This document shows, in pieces, positions 41,391-49,701 of a stretch of 60,130 bases of DNA. Position numbers and translations under genes: made by a program. Under the pieces are notes generated by a model. It did not search any database, was not told the origin of the DNA, and saw only the letters and a list, made by a program, of their open reading frames with translations. The number at the start of each line of letters is the position of its first letter. The stretch's first letter is position 1. The stretch covers positions 1 through 60,130 of IMG/VR virus record IMGVR_UViG_3300025108_000048, one strand, 5' to 3'. Source of the DNA: a virus.

Positions 41391-42244
41391 TGGATTTAAA
41401 TCAAGAAGCGGAGAAAATAAGGAAAATATTAAATAAAAGAAGGGATGATATAAGTTTAACTTTCATTGAGGAGGATCACTTATATTTCATGAGAGACAAT
41501 AATGGGATGATTAGGTCTAACTATCCATCAGTCTCTAAAGTAATCAAAAAATTCTATGAAGAGTTTGATTCTGAAGGTATCTCATGGAGAATGTCTAAGG
41601 GAGATAAACAAAGACAAAAAGAATTATTAAAAGAGTGGGCGGACAAGGGAACTTATGCAACCAATCAAGGGAGTAGAGTTCATTATATCTTAGAAAAGGT
41701 ACTGATTGAGGAGTACGGTGATTATAAAGATGTAAGAGAACCAATATATCAATGTGATGAGGAACAAATAGAACGAAGTAATAATATGATAGGTGCGGGA
41801 AAAGACTTTATAAAGTTAATGCACGAAAGAAATGCAGTATTACTCGATACGGAAATTGTCTTAGGTGATCCTGATTTAGGTTATGTGGGTCAACCTGATA
41901 AGGTGTGGTTAGTTGAGAATAAAGAAGGTACCGATTATGGTATTGTTATTACTGATTGGAAAACAAATAAACCTGAAAACTTTAAAAAGAAACATTACAC
42001 AAAAAAGATGTATCCACCTTTTGATAATGTAGATAGTACTGCATTAGGTCACTATTATTTACAATTACCTTTTTATGGTAGACTTCTTATGAAGATGTTA
42101 GAGGGGTCGGATTTTGAAGATAAAAAGTTGTTAGGTTGTATTATTGTTTTGGTAAAGGAAGATATGAGTTATGAGGAATATAGGGTACCTAAAGATGTCA
42201 CACATAAAATCCTTTTAATGGATATGGATAAAGTTTTAAAATAA
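41390..42244 (+). CDS. PD-(D/E)XK nuclease (RecB/Cas4-like exonuclease domain)
   Basis: The 284-aa protein shows the ordered motifs of RecB-type nuclease domains: GSRVHYILE (94-102), Glu155 in LLDTE, GYVGQPDKV with Asp170, the core ITDWKTNK with Asp189 and Lys191, and QLPFYG with the QxxxY pair Gln225/Tyr229. The fold cleaves DNA with two metal ions. It lies between the primase and nucleotidyltransferase genes, joined by 1-nt overlaps on both sides. Likely roles are recombination, DNA end processing or host DNA breakdown; the substrate cannot be told from sequence. Confidence 0.85.
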   Translation: MDLNQEAEKIRKILNKRRDDISLTFIEEDHLYFMRDNNGMIRSNYPSVSKVIKKFYEEFDSEGISWRMSKGDKQRQKELLKEWADKGTYATNQGSRVHYILEKVLIEEYGDYKDVREPIYQCDEEQIERSNNMIGAGKDFIKLMHERNAVLLDTEIVLGDPDLGYVGQPDKVWLVENKEGTDYGIVITDWKTNKPENFKKKHYTKKMYPPFDNVDSTALGHYYLQLPFYGRLLMKMLEGSDFEDKKLLGCIIVLVKEDMSYEEYRVPKDVTHKILLMDMDKVLK

Positions 42245-42693
42245 TGGGAAAAGGAAAGATAGGTTTTACTGCTGGTAATTTTGATTTATTACATCCGGGT
42301 TATATATATACTTTCGAGACCGCAAAACAACATTGTGATTGGTTTATTGTCTTCCTACAAAGAGATCCATCTTTACATAGAAAAAGTAAATATAAACCTG
42401 TTATCCCTCTTTACGAAAGATATAAAACTCTAATGTCTATACAATACATAGATGAAGTATTCGTATACCAAACAGAAGAAGAATTATTACAATTGATAAA
42501 TATAATTAAACCTGACATTAGAATATTAGGTGAAGATTATTTAGGTAAAGATTTTACAGGAAAAGAATTACCAATAGAAGTGATATACACAACCAGATCC
42601 CATGATTGGTCAACAACTAAAATAAAAGATCTGATTACAAAACAGACCATACAACAAAACCCAAACATATTAAACGATGGAGAAAAAATTTAA
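42244..42693 (+). CDS. Cytidylyltransferase-like nucleotidyltransferase (TagD family)
   Basis: The 149-aa protein has GNFDLLHPGYIYTFE, a variant of the GxFDxxHxGH nucleotide-binding motif, and RSHDWSTTKIKDLI, corresponding to the (R)xxxxSTTxI motif. Size and order match glycerol-3-phosphate or similar cytidylyltransferases, which make CDP-activated alcohols. The second His of HxGH is Tyr here, as in the neighbour, so the substrate may be altered. It overlaps the next, related gene by 17 nt. A role in modifying a surface or DNA precursor is speculation. Confidence 0.8.
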   Translation: MGKGKIGFTAGNFDLLHPGYIYTFETAKQHCDWFIVFLQRDPSLHRKSKYKPVIPLYERYKTLMSIQYIDEVFVYQTEEELLQLINIIKPDIRILGEDYLGKDFTGKELPIEVIYTTRSHDWSTTKIKDLITKQTIQQNPNILNDGEKI

Positions 42694-43429
42694 GAAAGGA
42701 GTAATTGCGGGTAATTTTGATATTATCCATCCAGGGTATGTGCATATGTTCAAAGAATGTTTTGATCAGTGTGAGGAGTTTATAATTCTATTACATACCG
42801 ACCCATCTATTGAAAGACCTAAAGAAAAACTAAAACCAATTTTAGATATACAAGAAAGAATGAAAATTCTTTTCTCTATAAGGTTTATCTCAAATATATA
42901 TACATATACATATGAGAAGGATCTAATTGATTTACTTAAAGAAATACAACCTGATGTGAGGTTTCAAGGTGTAGACTACAAAGACCGTAAATTTACAGGT
43001 GATGAATTAGATATACCAATATCATGGATCAATAGAGACCATGGATGGTCTACCACAAAATTTAAAAAATTAATAACCGAATCAACTTACCAAACTGAAA
43101 TTAAACCTTGGGGTGAATATAAAGTGGTGTACGAAACGGATGACTGTAAAATAAAGAATATAACATTAAAACCAGAACAAAGAATGTCTTACCAATACCA
43201 CACTGAAAGACAAGAGGTGTGGACAGTTACCAAAGGAACTTTAACCATCATACTAGATGATGAAAAGATTTTTAGAGGGGTGGGTCAATCGGTTAGAATA
43301 CCTAAAGGTAGGAAACACAGAGCATGGAATGAAACTGATGAGGTTGTAGAATTTATAGAAGTGCAGACAGGGACATACTTTGGTGAAGACGATATCATTA
43401 GAATAGAAGACGATTATAAAAGAGAGTAA
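42677..43429 (+). CDS. Nucleotidyltransferase-cupin fusion
   Basis: The 250-aa protein joins a TagD-like domain (about 1-135: GNFDIIHPGYVHMFK, RDHGWSTTKFKKLI) to a cupin (about 140-250). The cupin has KPWGEYKVV, LKPEQRMSYQYHTERQEVW, TKGTLTIILDD and IPKGRKHRAWN, resembling the type II mannose-6-phosphate isomerase cupin with its HxxxxE and His metal ligands. The first domain is about one-third identical by eye to the preceding gene, so the pair probably arose by duplication. The combination suggests making an activated sugar or polyol, but the pathway is not established. Confidence 0.82.
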   Translation: MEKKFKKGVIAGNFDIIHPGYVHMFKECFDQCEEFIILLHTDPSIERPKEKLKPILDIQERMKILFSIRFISNIYTYTYEKDLIDLLKEIQPDVRFQGVDYKDRKFTGDELDIPISWINRDHGWSTTKFKKLITESTYQTEIKPWGEYKVVYETDDCKIKNITLKPEQRMSYQYHTERQEVWTVTKGTLTIILDDEKIFRGVGQSVRIPKGRKHRAWNETDEVVEFIEVQTGTYFGEDDIIRIEDDYKRE

Positions 43430-43430
43430 T

Positions 43431-43670
43431 ATGAAAACAGTTAAGAATAATAATGAAGATGTGAAAAGAGTCGATGACTCAACCGCACAAATGTTAGTTA
43501 ATAGTGGTTCTTGGTTTTATTGTAGTAAAGTAGAATATAAGAAAAATAGAAAATCTGTTAAGGTAAAAACTAACAACAAAACCGAAACTAAAGATATTGA
43601 AAACAGAGGTTTATCAGATAAAAAACTTAGAAGAGAAAGAAAACGAGCTAAATCAAATAGAAATGATTAA
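43431..43670 (+). CDS. Small basic hypothetical protein
   Basis: The 79-aa product is Lys/Arg/Asn-rich with a short hydrophobic segment (MLVNSGSWFYCSKVEY) and a strongly basic C-terminus (KKLRRERKRAKSNRND). No family is recognised; nucleic-acid binding is possible from charge alone. It starts 1 nt after the fusion gene and overlaps the SbcD-like gene by 8 nt, so it is part of the same operon. Confidence 0.62.
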   Translation: MKTVKNNNEDVKRVDDSTAQMLVNSGSWFYCSKVEYKKNRKSVKVKTNNKTETKDIENRGLSDKKLRRERKRAKSNRND

Positions 43671-44466
43671 AAAAATTATACATACCGCTGACATACATAT
43701 ACGTAGGACTAAGTACCACGACATGTATATTGAACAATTTGAAAAGTTTATTGAGAGTGCTAAGGAGCGCATCAAAGATTATGCGTATGATGAAGTAAGA
43801 GTGGTTATTGCGGGAGATCTCGTGCACGAGAAAATCAATATATCAAATGAACAATTAGTAATATTATCTAAATTCTTAAATGACATTACTCGTGAAATAG
43901 GTAAGGTAGTTATCATACCGGGTAATCATGATTTCTTAGAAAATAATCACGAAAGGGTTGATAGTATAACACCTGTTGTTGAAATGATGAAAAACGACAA
44001 CATTGTCTACTATAAAGATAGTGAGGTTTATAAAGACGAGAATATTAATTGGGTTGTCTACTCACTATACCAACACAATCAAAGACCTGTATTTGAAAAA
44101 GAAGACGGGTTATATGTTGGTCTTTTCCATAGTCCAATTGCGGGATTATCCACCGACACTGGTTATGAGTTTGAAGACGGATATTCTCCTTTAAATTTTA
44201 AGGACCTTGACATATTGTTATGTGGGGATATTCACAAGAGACAAGTTTTTGAATTACCTGATGGTGGGAGAGCGGTTATGGTTGGTTCATTAGTACAACA
44301 AAACTTTGGTGAAACAGTAAAACATCACGGATATGGTATTTATGATGTAGAGACCGACGACTATGAGTTCTTTGATTTAGAAAACAAACAACCATTTCTT
44401 CACTTCTCAATAAACGACATTAAAGACATTGACGATGAAAAAGAAATCCTCCTTAATATTGGATGA
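43663..44466 (+). CDS. Recombination endonuclease subunit, SbcD / T4 gp47-like
   Basis: The 267-aa protein has the calcineurin-like phosphoesterase motifs in order: HTADIHI, IAGDLVHEK, IPGNHDFLENN, LFHSPI and CGDIHKRQ. This is the Mre11/SbcD/gp47 nuclease arrangement. With the SbcC-like ATPase at 45893 it would process DNA ends in recombination-dependent replication. The frame is open back to 43597, but the ATG at 43663 starts immediately before the first motif. The last 32 nt overlap the next gene. Confidence 0.88.
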   Translation: MIKKIIHTADIHIRRTKYHDMYIEQFEKFIESAKERIKDYAYDEVRVVIAGDLVHEKINISNEQLVILSKFLNDITREIGKVVIIPGNHDFLENNHERVDSITPVVEMMKNDNIVYYKDSEVYKDENINWVVYSLYQHNQRPVFEKEDGLYVGLFHSPIAGLSTDTGYEFEDGYSPLNFKDLDILLCGDIHKRQVFELPDGGRAVMVGSLVQQNFGETVKHHGYGIYDVETDDYEFFDLENKQPFLHFSINDIKDIDDEKEILLNIG

Positions 44467-45019
44467 TGAATTCCTTGAATACTGTGAACTAAATAAAATA
44501 GTTAAGGTAAACAAATTGGCAAAGGAAACATTTGACAGAGGATTCACTATCTTAAAATACGGTGAAACTCCTTCCTTTTTAAAAGGTAAGGAAGTCATTA
44601 AGGAGATTGAGAAAGAAGTTGTAAAAGAAATTGAAGTAATCAAAGAAGTGGAAAAACCTGTTGAGGTAATCAAAGAGGTTGAAAAGATAGTTGAAGTAGA
44701 AAAACCTATCGAGGTAATAGTAGAAAAGGAAATATACATAACTGATGACGAGCAGGTCAAACAACTTGGTGATAAAATTTCTGAATTAGAAAAAGACAAA
44801 AAAGGACTATCTAAAAAAGTCACCTCACTTGAAACAAAACTTAGAAAGAAACCTAAGAAAGTTGTAAAGGAGGTTATCAATAGTGACGAGATTGATAAAT
44901 TGAAAGAAGAGAATAAAAAACTTAAAGAGGACTTAGAAAAAATAACCTCATCTCTATCCGGCCTAAACAAAGCGAAATATATTAAAAATTCCAACCTAAA
45001 CTCATTATACGACGAGTAA
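44435..45019 (+). CDS. Coiled-coil protein with VEKPVEVIKE repeats
   Basis: The 194-aa protein has an N-terminal globular part of about 50 residues, including a helix like those of small DNA-binding proteins (LDDEFLEYCELNKIVKVNKL). A Lys/Glu/Val repeat region follows (about 55-105; units of VIKEVEKPVEV type), then a long predicted coiled coil (about 110-180). The first ATG of the frame is 44435. It overlaps sbcD and ends the primase operon. Function is unknown. Confidence 0.68.
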   Translation: MKKKSSLILDDEFLEYCELNKIVKVNKLAKETFDRGFTILKYGETPSFLKGKEVIKEIEKEVVKEIEVIKEVEKPVEVIKEVEKIVEVEKPIEVIVEKEIYITDDEQVKQLGDKISELEKDKKGLSKKVTSLETKLRKKPKKVVKEVINSDEIDKLKEENKKLKEDLEKITSSLSGLNKAKYIKNSNLNSLYDE

Positions 45020-45025
45020 ACGGGG

Positions 45026-45054
45026 TTGACTCTTAATATTAATTTACGTATCTT
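45026..45054 (+). promoter_or_regulatory. Sigma-70-type promoter, TTGACT-17-TATCTT
   Basis: TTGACT (45026-45031) and TATCTT (45049-45054) are separated by exactly 17 bp. The -10 box ends 5 nt before the ATG at 45060, predicting a leaderless mRNA. Confidence 0.75.
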
Positions 45055-45059
45055 TTAGT

Positions 45060-45371
45060 ATGATAGGTTTATTAATATTTTGGAGTTTTATGGCGTATGG
45101 AATGACGACCATAATAGTATACGGATCAATATTCGAAGGTCTTCGTAATTGGATCAAGAAACACTCAAAGTTTTTCGGTGAATTAGTTAATTGTCCTCTA
45201 TGTACATCAACATGGGTGGGTTTCTTTTTATCGTTAACCTTAGGTGGTATAAGTTCACAAATTTTCTCGATTGGTTATTTTGGGATATTCTTTGACGGAT
45301 TGTTTACTGCGGGTGCTGTTTGGGCAATAAACTCTTTTGTAGAATTTTTCGAAGAAAGTAGAATAAAATAA
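45060..45371 (+). CDS. Small membrane protein, DUF1360-like
   Basis: The 103-aa protein has an N-terminal hydrophobic helix (about 2-22), a Cys pair in ELVNCPLCTSTWVGF and two further hydrophobic segments (about 52-66, 72-92). The CPxCTxxWVG segment resembles the DUF1360 family of small membrane proteins in bacteria and phages, whose function is unknown. Its own sigma-70-type promoter suggests expression apart from the primase operon. It precedes two further genes of the SbcC unit. Confidence 0.72.
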   Translation: MIGLLIFWSFMAYGMTTIIVYGSIFEGLRNWIKKHSKFFGELVNCPLCTSTWVGFFLSLTLGGISSQIFSIGYFGIFFDGLFTAGAVWAINSFVEFFEESRIK

Positions 45372-45379
45372 CACCATGA

Positions 45380-45892
45380 ATGTTTATACCGGGTAAATTC
45401 AATGATACTCTTATAAGGAACGAAGTGATTAAATTTTTTAAACAACGGTTTAGAATTAATTTAAAACATAATGACGTACACAATAAGATAGATCTTGTAG
45501 GTATAAACGACCCCACATTAGGTGTGGAGGTAGAACATGGGAAATGGGTTGGTAATTTTTGGGAAAATGACAATTACTCGTTAATATCTGAACAATCGTT
45601 TAGAACCGCAAACATTCCAATAAGAAAAGAGAAGTATTGGTTAGACGAATACGTTTATTATAATAAATTAAGGTCTAACCCAAGCAGTACTAAAAACATA
45701 TTTGTAAGATCTAATGCAGACTTTACACAGTTTTTAGTTATACGACCTGAAACTGTTAGAAATCCTAAAAAATTAGTCAGATCCAAGTTCAAACCTTCAA
45801 ATAGTAATGAGGTAGAAGAATGGTTGTCGTTTAAAAAAAATGACGTAGAAACCTACAATGTAAAAAATGGAAAATACTATAAAGTAAAATAG
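45380..45892 (+). CDS. Hypothetical protein, possible nuclease fold
   Basis: The 170-aa protein is not recognised. The segment HNKIDLVGINDPTLGVEVEH (about 34-53) has the D...ExE arrangement of PD-(D/E)XK-type nucleases, followed by KWVGNFWEN. The required Lys is not clearly placed, so this remains a suggestion. It sits 8 nt after the membrane protein gene and abuts the SbcC-like gene, which fits a DNA-processing role. Confidence 0.6.
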   Translation: MFIPGKFNDTLIRNEVIKFFKQRFRINLKHNDVHNKIDLVGINDPTLGVEVEHGKWVGNFWENDNYSLISEQSFRTANIPIRKEKYWLDEYVYYNKLRSNPSSTKNIFVRSNADFTQFLVIRPETVRNPKKLVRSKFKPSNSNEVEEWLSFKKNDVETYNVKNGKYYKVK

Positions 45893-48232
45893 ATGAAACA
45901 CGAAAATCCATATATTAAGGTAACTTGGCACGACACTCCTGAAGCATTCACTCCCGAGAAAATGAAGAGGGTGAAAAACTACTTTAAAGAAAAGTACAAC
46001 ACAAGATTCATTAAAGTAATTACTAAAATCCAAACCACAAATAGTAATAATAAACTCAAATCACTTGAAATAAGTGAAAGTATATTAGACCCTAACTATC
46101 AGAAGTTACTAATGAAGGACTTCATCAAGGAAAACAATATTGTGACTCATGGTGATATGATTGAAAGATTAGATAACAAGGTCAATGAAACAATATTTGC
46201 ACAAGATGAGACAATCATTAAATATAATCGATGGTACATCAAAAATGTAGAGTTTTCGAACTTTTTGTCATTTGGTGAGAACAATAGAATTGATTTCGAA
46301 ACGTTAGATGGGATTACAGTTGTAGAATCTAACCCGAGAAATTTCGGTGGTAAATCTACATCTACAGTTGATTTATTAATGTTCTTATTTTTTAATAGTA
46401 CAACCAAAACAAATAAGTCTGAAGAGATTTTTAATAGATTTACTGATAAAGACCGTGTACACGTAAAAGGTGTGATAACTATTGATGGTGAAGACTATGT
46501 AATTGAAAGGGAGGTTACCAGAAAATTAGGTAGATCTGAAAAATACACTGTTAAGAATGATCTTCAGTTTCATAAGATACTTGAGGATGGATCCTATAAG
46601 AATCTATCGGGAGAACAACGTAAAGAGACTGAAAAGTTTATTGTCAAAGCGATAGGGACTAAGAAGGATTTTCTTTCCACCATTTTAACTACAGGTTATA
46701 ATTTAGAAGAATTAATCGATACTAAACCAACTGAAAGAGGTCAAATACTGACTAAATTTATTGGTTTAGAGGCATTAAAAGAAAAAGAGGTGGTCTGTAG
46801 GGAAATGAAAAATACCTACGAGAGAAAGATGTTGTCCAATACTAAAGATAAGTTCACTTTAGAAAATCAAATAGAAACATATTATGAACAAATAAAGATA
46901 AAAGACGACGAAACACATAACAAACAAAAAGAATTAAAAGATGCCACGGAAAGACTCAAAACATTAGAGTCAAAGAAAGAGGGAATTCTAAGTGAGAAAC
47001 ATACTGACGTTGACCAATCTTTAGTAAAAACTAACCCAACCACTATAAAGAGTGAGGTGAGGGATTGCGATGATAAAATAAAAAGACTAAATAAAACCCT
47101 ATCTGAAACCGTTGTTAAAGAACCAAAGGGGTATTATTTGGAGGATGAACATGACACGATGAAGGATCTTATAAGAGATCTTACATTTAAAGTAAAAGAA
47201 GACACTCACAATATTAAAAAATGTGAGGACCATATTAAACAACTAACTGAGGGGAGCATCTGTCCAACATGTAAGAGACCTTTAGAGGGTATTGACCATA
47301 CTAAAGAGATTAAATCAAAAAAATTAGAAATAAAGGATTTTGAAAAAATCATAGTTGACACTAACAAAACCATAGAAAAAACTACTAAAGATGAAGTTAA
47401 GTTTTCCACGCTGAAAAAAGAATACGATACGTATGAAAAAAACAAACTCATTAACACTCGATACGAACTTGAAATTAGACAAATCGAGATGGATAAAAAA
47501 GACAAAATTAAAAAACTAGAATTTTTTGAAGCTAACAAAAAGAAACACGAGAGAAATATACAAATAGATAAAGATCTTATAGTACTTAGAACTCAAATAG
47601 ATACTGCATCTTCCGACATAAAACAATCTAATATTTTGATTGAAAGATATAAGAATGATATAAAGAATTTTAATGACAAAATCGATACCAACAAAAAATT
47701 AATAAAAGAAATATTGGTTGAAGAGAAGGTTTTAGAAACTTATAAAGTATATTTAACCGTGTTTGGTAAAAATGGTATATCTAAAACCATTTTAAGAGAC
47801 ATGATCCCATTTCTAAATAACGAATTGAGTCACTTATTGGACGATAGTTGTATGTTTAAATTAGAAATCAAAATTAATGGAAGTAATGAACTTGATTTTA
47901 TAATGATAGACACAGATACCAGGGTTGTTAAACCTCTTTACGCAGGTTCAGGGTATGAAAGAACGATAGCATCTTTAGCACTTAGAAGTGTACTAACTAA
48001 GGTTTCATCATTACCAAAACCAAACATTGTGGTCATGGATGAGGTGTTTGGGAAGATTGCTGATGAAAATTTAGAAATGGTTGGGGAGTTCTTCATTAAA
48101 ATTAAAGAATATTTTGAACACATACTAGTAATTTCACACAATCCATTAATAAGGACATGGTCGGATAACCTACTTATGATTGAGAAAAATGAAAATATAT
48201 CATCCATAGAGTCAATTAATACAAAAATATAA
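45893..48232 (+). CDS. Recombination endonuclease subunit, SbcC / T4 gp46-like
   Basis: The 779-aa protein is an SMC-type ATPase. Walker A is NPRNFGGKST (147-156), the zinc hook is CPTC (about 457-460) at the tip of a long Lys/Glu-rich coiled coil, and Walker B is NIVVMDEVFGKI near 711 after a GSGYERTIASLALRS signature. It pairs with the SbcD-like nuclease at 43663. About 115 residues precede the usual first strand (VEFSNFLSFGE); T4 gp46 lacks such an extension. It is the last gene of the transcription unit starting at 45026. Confidence 0.92.
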   Translation: MKHENPYIKVTWHDTPEAFTPEKMKRVKNYFKEKYNTRFIKVITKIQTTNSNNKLKSLEISESILDPNYQKLLMKDFIKENNIVTHGDMIERLDNKVNETIFAQDETIIKYNRWYIKNVEFSNFLSFGENNRIDFETLDGITVVESNPRNFGGKSTSTVDLLMFLFFNSTTKTNKSEEIFNRFTDKDRVHVKGVITIDGEDYVIEREVTRKLGRSEKYTVKNDLQFHKILEDGSYKNLSGEQRKETEKFIVKAIGTKKDFLSTILTTGYNLEELIDTKPTERGQILTKFIGLEALKEKEVVCREMKNTYERKMLSNTKDKFTLENQIETYYEQIKIKDDETHNKQKELKDATERLKTLESKKEGILSEKHTDVDQSLVKTNPTTIKSEVRDCDDKIKRLNKTLSETVVKEPKGYYLEDEHDTMKDLIRDLTFKVKEDTHNIKKCEDHIKQLTEGSICPTCKRPLEGIDHTKEIKSKKLEIKDFEKIIVDTNKTIEKTTKDEVKFSTLKKEYDTYEKNKLINTRYELEIRQIEMDKKDKIKKLEFFEANKKKHERNIQIDKDLIVLRTQIDTASSDIKQSNILIERYKNDIKNFNDKIDTNKKLIKEILVEEKVLETYKVYLTVFGKNGISKTILRDMIPFLNNELSHLLDDSCMFKLEIKINGSNELDFIMIDTDTRVVKPLYAGSGYERTIASLALRSVLTKVSSLPKPNIVVMDEVFGKIADENLEMVGEFFIKIKEYFEHILVISHNPLIRTWSDNLLMIEKNENISSIESINTKI

Positions 48233-48242
48233 TGAGAATTAA

Positions 48243-48272
48243 TTGTACATTTAATAAAATTGTTTAACTTTG
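48243..48272 (+). promoter_or_regulatory. Bacteroidota-type promoter TTG-N19-TAACTTTG before clpP
   Basis: TTG at 48243-48245 and TAACTTTG at 48265-48272, 19 nt apart, match the Bacteroidota consensus (TTTG, then TAnnTTTG) closely. The start codon of clpP is 20 nt downstream. Confidence 0.7.
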
Positions 48273-48292
48273 AAAAATCAACAAAACACATT

Positions 48293-48967
48293 ATGATACC
48301 AAAAGAATATAAAGATTTCAACCTATTTGCAAGAGACCAAAAAGTAAGCGGTTCTCAATTAGATTATTATAACAAACAGATAGAGAATAGTTTAACTCCT
48401 TATATATTAGAAGAGAGACAAATGAATGTTACCGTTATGGACGTATTCTCAAGACTAATGATGGAGAGAATTATTTGGGTTGCGGGTCCTGTAAATGACA
48501 ATATGTCAACTATCGTTCAAGCACAACTTATGTTTTTAGATAGTATTGATAATAACGATATCACAATGCATATTGATACACCAGGTGGTTCTGTCAAATC
48601 GGGACTATCTATGGTTGATGTTATGGACTATATAGATTCAGACATACAAACCATTAATACGGGAATGGCGGCGTCTATGGGTTCTATCCTTTTAGGCGCG
48701 GGTACCAAAGGTAAAAGAGGGTCACTTAGATTTTCGAGAACAATGTTACACCAATCAAGTGGTGGTTTCAGAGGAAATATACAAGATGCAGAGATTGATA
48801 TGGTTGAGTGGAAAAAACTTAATCACCAACTATTCGATCTTTTAGGTGATTATTGTGGTAAACCAGCCGAGGTGGTTATGAAGGATGCATCTCGTGATAT
48901 GTGGTTATCGGCGGATGAGGCACTTAAGTATGGTATCATCGATAAAGTGGTAAAAAAGAAAAAATAA
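48293..48967 (+). CDS. clpP: ClpP-type serine protease
   Basis: The 224-aa protein carries all ClpP landmarks: HIDTPGGSVKSG near 93, the nucleophile Ser128 in GMAASMGS, His153 in MLHQSSGG and Asp202 in ASRDMWLSADEA followed by LKYGIIDKV. Phage ClpP homologues may act as prohead proteases or work with host Clp ATPases; no head gene is in this window to decide. The frame is open to 48260, but the ATG at 48293 follows the promoter and gives a normal length. Stand-alone promoter and no ATPase partner nearby. Confidence 0.93.
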   Translation: MIPKEYKDFNLFARDQKVSGSQLDYYNKQIENSLTPYILEERQMNVTVMDVFSRLMMERIIWVAGPVNDNMSTIVQAQLMFLDSIDNNDITMHIDTPGGSVKSGLSMVDVMDYIDSDIQTINTGMAASMGSILLGAGTKGKRGSLRFSRTMLHQSSGGFRGNIQDAEIDMVEWKKLNHQLFDLLGDYCGKPAEVVMKDASRDMWLSADEALKYGIIDKVVKKKK

Positions 48968-48978
48968 ATAATAATCAA

Positions 48979-48986
48979 TATTTATA
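48979..48986 (+). promoter_or_regulatory. Late-type promoter box TATTTATA
   Basis: TATTTATA lies 19 nt before the ATG at 49006, directly after clpP. Confidence 0.5.
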
Positions 48987-49005
48987 GGAATATAACATAC
49001 ACAAC

Positions 49006-49701
49006 ATGAAACGTTTATTAAACATGGATATCAAAACAGTTGCGATCATCGTGTTATGTGTATTCCTTTTACTAAGAAATTGTTCGAACGGAGATACCGA
49101 GACTCGAGAGATAGTCAAAGTTGACGGTAAAAAGTACGAATTATTAGATCAAAAGGTAGATACCGTAATCATTGAAAAAACTGTTAAGGTTCCGACTTAC
49201 GTACCAAAGTACATTACTAAGGAAGTAATTAAAGAGGTTAAGATCCCTGCAGATATAGATTCATTAGCGGTGGTTAGAGACTACTACACTAAGATAACAG
49301 TCAAAGATACTCTACAACTTAATTATGATTTTCCTGAAGAGGTTAAAGACTCCTTAGGGAATAAACCACCTTCTAATTTAGGTTATGGTATTTTAACTGA
49401 CGTGATTGGTCAGAATACTATACAGTCAAGAGATGTAGATTGGTACTTTAAAATACCTACCGTATATAATACTAAAATTGTTAAGGACTTACCTAAAACA
49501 CAATTGTATTATGGTTTTAATTTAGGTCTAAATAGAACGGATATCTTTTCAAGTGTCGGAGGAGGACTTATATTAAAGACAAAAAAGGATAAACTATACC
49601 AACTTAATATCGGTTTGATGAATCAACCAACACCCACATCAACACTTACACCTTATATTGGTGGTGGTATCTATTGGAAAATAAACCTTAAGAAGAAATA
49701 A
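49006..49701 (+). CDS. Envelope-anchored hypothetical protein
   Basis: The 231-aa protein has an N-terminal transmembrane helix (about 10-25) ending in LLLRNCSNGD. A Lys/Val-rich segment with KVPTYVPKYITKEVIKEVK (about 61-79) follows. The C-terminus (about 165-231) alternates like beta-strands (GFNLGLNRTDIFSSVGGGL, YIGGGIYWKINL). The layout suggests a protein anchored in the inner membrane that reaches the periplasm or outer membrane. A spanin-like role is possible but unsupported by a family match. Behind a late-type box; abuts the next gene. Confidence 0.62.
   Translation: MKRLLNMDIKTVAIIVLCVFLLLRNCSNGDTETREIVKVDGKKYELLDQKVDTVIIEKTVKVPTYVPKYITKEVIKEVKIPADIDSLAVVRDYYTKITVKDTLQLNYDFPEEVKDSLGNKPPSNLGYGILTDVIGQNTIQSRDVDWYFKIPTVYNTKIVKDLPKTQLYYGFNLGLNRTDIFSSVGGGLILKTKKDKLYQLNIGLMNQPTPTSTLTPYIGGGIYWKINLKKK

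Noticed and set aside
44407-44994. Antisense frame of 195 codons opposite the coiled-coil gene
   Set aside because: Ser/Phe/Leu-rich shadow of a Lys/Glu-rich coding sequence; the plus-strand gene fits the operon and has protein-like structure.
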